Shown one piece after another: positions 61,245 to 64,000 of a stretch of 64,000 nt of DNA. The stretch's first letter is position 1. Every line of letters begins with the position of its first letter. The stretch lies in assembly GCA_025059995.1 (NCBI GenBank), contig JANXCF010000006.1, forward strand, positions 62,001 through 126,000, given 5' to 3'. A program made the translations under genes and the position numbers. This DNA is from Leptospiraceae bacterium. Lineage in GTDB: Bacteria > Spirochaetota > Leptospiria > Leptospirales > Leptonemataceae. Under the pieces are notes generated by a model. That model did no database searches and was not told the DNA's origin. It worked only from the letters and a program-made list of their open reading frames with translations.

Positions 61245-64000
61245 CTAAGCTTTATTCACAGTGGCTATCACAGCTCTTACCAAAGAAATATCCAAATTGA
61301 GTCGTTCCGCAATGAGTTCTGGCTCCCATTTGTGTTTGAGGTATAAAGTTAAGATACCTTCTTTTTTCCATTCATCGATGATGGGTTTTTTGGGTTTTTC
61401 TTGTTCTTTTTCTTTAGTGAACTTCTCTGCTTCTGCTAAGAGCTTTTCTACAGTTTCATAAAAGGCACTGAGCTTATCCATTTTTTCCGTTGCTTCCGAA
61501 ACTAAAGATTCTAGTTCGTTTTTAATGTATCCACCTTGATCGTTGATTTCCGTCAAACGTTTGAGCATAATCGAAATCTGGGATTGTTTTTGTTCTAAAT
61601 CCTTCATGAGCACGTCAACTTGTTCGAATCGTGCTTCTATTTCCTTGAATTTTATGTCCAAATCTTTTAGGACAGCTACTTTTTTTTCTAAGTTTTCGAT
61701 ATCGTTTTGTAGTGCTTCTTTACGAATGTCAAAAATATCAATCTTTTGGAGAAGTTGTTTGGCTTGTTCTCCTGCATCGATGGCTTCTTTCTTGGCTTTT
61801 TCGACAATTCTTAATGAGTTTTCAATGTATTTTTTTCTATCCATCAGCTCTTTAAAGAAATCTTCAAACACCTTTCGGTATTCTTCAAATTTGAGAAGCC
61901 TTTGTTCAATCTTTTCTGCGATTTTATCTGCACTTTCTAAATTCACGAGTTTGACTTCCACTTCTTGGATTTTTTCAGACAAAGAAAAGAAACGATTTTC
62001 CACATGATCCAACAATGCTTTTCGTTCATGCAAGGTTTTTAATTCTTGTTCGATTTTGGCCTTAATCGTTTCAATCTGACTTAATTTGTAAATGAATTCT
62101 TCGAGTTCTCGTTTTTGGTATTGGATTTCATCGAGTTTTTTGGTTAGAATTTCCAAACCCTGATCAAACTTCAAAATAAATTCTTCGGCTTTATCGATTA
62201 GAGATAAGCGTTCTTCGAATTTTCGTAAGCGTTGGGTGTCTTCGTGAAGTTCTCGAAATACCTCATCTTTGATGAGTCTTACTTTCTCCGTTTCTCCAAG
62301 AATTTCAGCTCTGATGTTGGCAATTTCGTTTCGGATTTGGGTTAAGTCCCTTTGCATGTTTTCCATCGATTTTCGAATCGTTGCTGATGTTCTTTTTTCT
62401 AGTTCTTCGATTTGGAGTTGTCCTTTATCAATCAAGATTGTGAGTTGCCTTGAGATCTTTTCATCCAAAGTTTGATTGATTTTTCCTAATTTTTCATCTT
62501 GTTCTTCCATGAACTTGGATGCACGTTTCTCAAGACTTTGGATGAGTTCATCTTCCTTACTTTTGATTTCTTTATAGGCTTTTTCGGCGACTTCTTCAAG
62601 TCTTTGTTTAATGCGTGTTGATTCTCGTAATTGATCCTCAATCATTTCGATTTTACTTTCAATTTCTTCTCGTAGTTTTATGAATCCCTCTCGAGTTTGA
62701 AGGAGCTCTTGTTTTTCCATCGAAGCCAAGTCGATAAGTTCTGATTTGAGGTTTTCCAACGTAAAAAGTAGATTTCTTTTTAGTTGTTCTCCTAACTCAA
62801 TGAATTTATCGATGATGACTTCATATTCTTTTTTAATGTTTTGGAGCCTTCGCTCTTCTTCTAACGAAACATTTCTAAACTTGATTTCATATTTTTCGTA
62901 GTAGTTTTCAAAGATGGTGTTGATATCTTGGATTTTTTGATTACGAAGGATTTCCATTTCCTCTTTGATGGCATTCAAGTTGAGTTTTAATTCTTCTAAA
63001 CTCACTTTTGCATTGTATTCCCATTGTTTTTGGATTTCTTCGTATTTGCTTTGGATTTCTTGTTTGCTTTTGTAGGTGATTTCATGGAGTTTGTTTTCTG
63101 CGTTGAGATATTTTTCTTGGAAGCTTTCAATCTGATTCACTAAGTTATTTGCCATGCGACGGGTTTCGTTGATGATTTCATCTCGTTTACTGATGGTCTG
63201 TAAATTAAAGTTTTCGATTTCGTTTCGGATTTTTGTGATCTCTTCTTTTAGGGATTGAATGGCAGTATCTTTGATTTGATGAAGACCACTTTCTATGTTT
63301 TTAAATCGATCTTGATATAGCTTTAATAAATCTTTGAACTTCTCTTCTATCTTTATGAGTTCCAAAGAAAACTTTTCATCTAAGTTTTGATTGAGACTAT
63401 CGATTTTTTCTTTCGTTAAATCCAATTGGTATTTTTGTTCTTCGAGTCGTTTGTCTAAGTCCTCGCTTTGTTGAAGGATTTCTTTTAAAGTATTGTTGGA
63501 TTTATCAATATATTCTTTGATTTTGTTTTTGGATTCGTGAAGTATCTTTTCGATGATCTGCTGAAGTTTTTGGTTTGCTTCTAATTCTTTGATTTCTAAA
63601 TCTTCTGTGATTTGATTTACTTTGAGTTCTAGATTTTTTATAAGATTATGGATAGCCTCAACTTTTTCGAAACCTTTGTCTAAAACCACGATTTCTTTAT
63701 TGAGGAGTTCTGCTTGTTGTGAAATGTGGTGGATTTTTTCGGATAGTTTTTGGATGAATTCATTTTGCTGTTCAATCTTTTTGATGTTTTGTTGGTGGTA
63801 TTCAATCATTTCTTCGAGTTTTTCAGAGGTAGATTTCGCCTGCCGAACCCTCAAATCAAAATCAATAATCAAATCCTTGATGTCTGTTTTTTCTCTTTCT
63901 AAGAACTCTTTGAATTCCTCTTTGATTTTTTCAATCTCAAGGAATATAGCCTCATAGTTTTGTGTCTTTTTTTCTCGAAGAAAAAACGCTTTCACTAAAA
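61245..64000 (-). CDS. Very long coiled-coil protein (SpiroCoCo type), 5' end cut by window edge
   Basis: At least 916 residues of nearly continuous heptad-repeat coiled coil, ending in a small globular C terminus (EGILTLYLKHKWEPELIAER and the following helix LDISLVRAVIATVNKA). The frame is still open at the right edge, and the internal GTG at 63995 need not be the start. The composition and C-terminal domain match the SpiroCoCo family described in spirochaetes, whose members usually begin with a membrane anchor that would lie outside the window. A role as an internal scaffold or filament is inferred. The gene lies beside the small secreted protein and near smc. Confidence 0.82.
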   Translation of the reverse strand, partial: LVKAFFLREKKTQNYEAIFLEIEKIKEEFKEFLEREKTDIKDLIIDFDLRVRQAKSTSEKLEEMIEYHQQNIKKIEQQNEFIQKLSEKIHHISQQAELLNKEIVVLDKGFEKVEAIHNLIKNLELKVNQITEDLEIKELEANQKLQQIIEKILHESKNKIKEYIDKSNNTLKEILQQSEDLDKRLEEQKYQLDLTKEKIDSLNQNLDEKFSLELIKIEEKFKDLLKLYQDRFKNIESGLHQIKDTAIQSLKEEITKIRNEIENFNLQTISKRDEIINETRRMANNLVNQIESFQEKYLNAENKLHEITYKSKQEIQSKYEEIQKQWEYNAKVSLEELKLNLNAIKEEMEILRNQKIQDINTIFENYYEKYEIKFRNVSLEEERRLQNIKKEYEVIIDKFIELGEQLKRNLLFTLENLKSELIDLASMEKQELLQTREGFIKLREEIESKIEMIEDQLRESTRIKQRLEEVAEKAYKEIKSKEDELIQSLEKRASKFMEEQDEKLGKINQTLDEKISRQLTILIDKGQLQIEELEKRTSATIRKSMENMQRDLTQIRNEIANIRAEILGETEKVRLIKDEVFRELHEDTQRLRKFEERLSLIDKAEEFILKFDQGLEILTKKLDEIQYQKRELEEFIYKLSQIETIKAKIEQELKTLHERKALLDHVENRFFSLSEKIQEVEVKLVNLESADKIAEKIEQRLLKFEEYRKVFEDFFKELMDRKKYIENSLRIVEKAKKEAIDAGEQAKQLLQKIDIFDIRKEALQNDIENLEKKVAVLKDLDIKFKEIEARFEQVDVLMKDLEQKQSQISIMLKRLTEINDQGGYIKNELESLVSEATEKMDKLSAFYETVEKLLAEAEKFTKEKEQEKPKKPIIDEWKKEGILTLYLKHKWEPELIAERLNLDISLVRAVIATVNKA

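Noticed and set aside
61543-62007. 154-codon + strand frame inside the coiled-coil gene
   Set aside because: Mirror of heptad-rich codons on the other strand; Ser/Phe-rich and no start signals.

Overview
The window reads as ordinary, densely coded chromosome of an AT-rich spirochaete, most likely of the Leptospira lineage (Leptospirales). The grounds are: periplasmic-flagellum genes (fliK-flgD-flgE, fliG); a bactofilin; a FecR protein; a very long SpiroCoCo-type coiled-coil protein next to a short SMC; a response regulator fused to a class III nucleotide cyclase; several lipoproteins with loose lipoboxes; and many AT-rich intergenic promoters. I see no rRNA, tRNA, CRISPR array, prophage or insertion sequence, and no compositional island. 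The organism assignment is inference from gene content, not from a marker gene.

Layout. Positions 2-7154 hold the end of ndk, a polyprenyl synthase, yajC, a small membrane protein, secD, secF, ribD and a FecR protein. Positions 7210-13586 hold proA-nadD, an RluA-type pseudouridine synthase, an unknown secreted protein, an M23 peptidase, a lone receiver protein, cobT and an HU-like protein. Positions 13659-19136 hold an OmpA-like lipoprotein with a clear terminator, an unrecognised and possibly receiver-like protein, a 419-bp non-coding stretch with a candidate structured RNA, holB, a small unknown protein, an anti-sigma/ECF-sigma pair and a bioF-like gene. Positions 19133-22741 hold a small unknown gene, a formylglycine-generating-enzyme-like protein, and an abutting HDOD / response-regulator-cyclase pair.

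Positions 22859-34372 are one long minus-strand run: pth, ftsH, an unknown 534-residue protein, a Gld-like ABC exporter (ATPase, permease, auxiliary protein, DUF4340-like protein) and a YfhO-like polytopic protein. A ferredoxin gene diverges from a siroheme-synthase-like gene, followed by a pair of small heat-shock proteins behind a plausible sigma-54 promoter. Positions 37055-40576 are fliK-flgD-flgE. Positions 40578-52326 hold a SurA/DsbA-like lipoprotein, thrB, a bactofilin, a membrane protein, a degenerate alpha/beta hydrolase, a two-GAF sigma-54 activator, msrA, cobC-like and cobS, ribE, a patatin and an acyl-CoA dehydrogenase. Positions 52396-64000 hold a chemoreceptor, fliG, a PEGA protein, smc, an Rrf2 regulator, a small secreted protein and the SpiroCoCo protein, which runs off the right edge.

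The genes are mostly housekeeping and cell-envelope functions: protein export (YajC/SecDF), membrane proteolysis (FtsH), riboflavin (RibD, RibE), proline (ProA), threonine (ThrB), NAD (NadD), the lower-ligand end of cobalamin (CobT, CobS, CobC-like), hook assembly and chromosome organisation. I found no self-contained new defence or mobile system. The most interesting points are departures inside known families. FlgE has no cysteine, with serine where the spirochaete hook cross-link cysteine is expected. Pth has lost its catalytic histidine, and an AXE1-like hydrolase has lost its nucleophile. SMC has no recognisable hinge. A hairpin holds the ftsH stop codon in its loop and the next gene's ribosome-binding site in its stem. 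Several genes have promoters placed so close to the start codon that their mRNAs should be leaderless.
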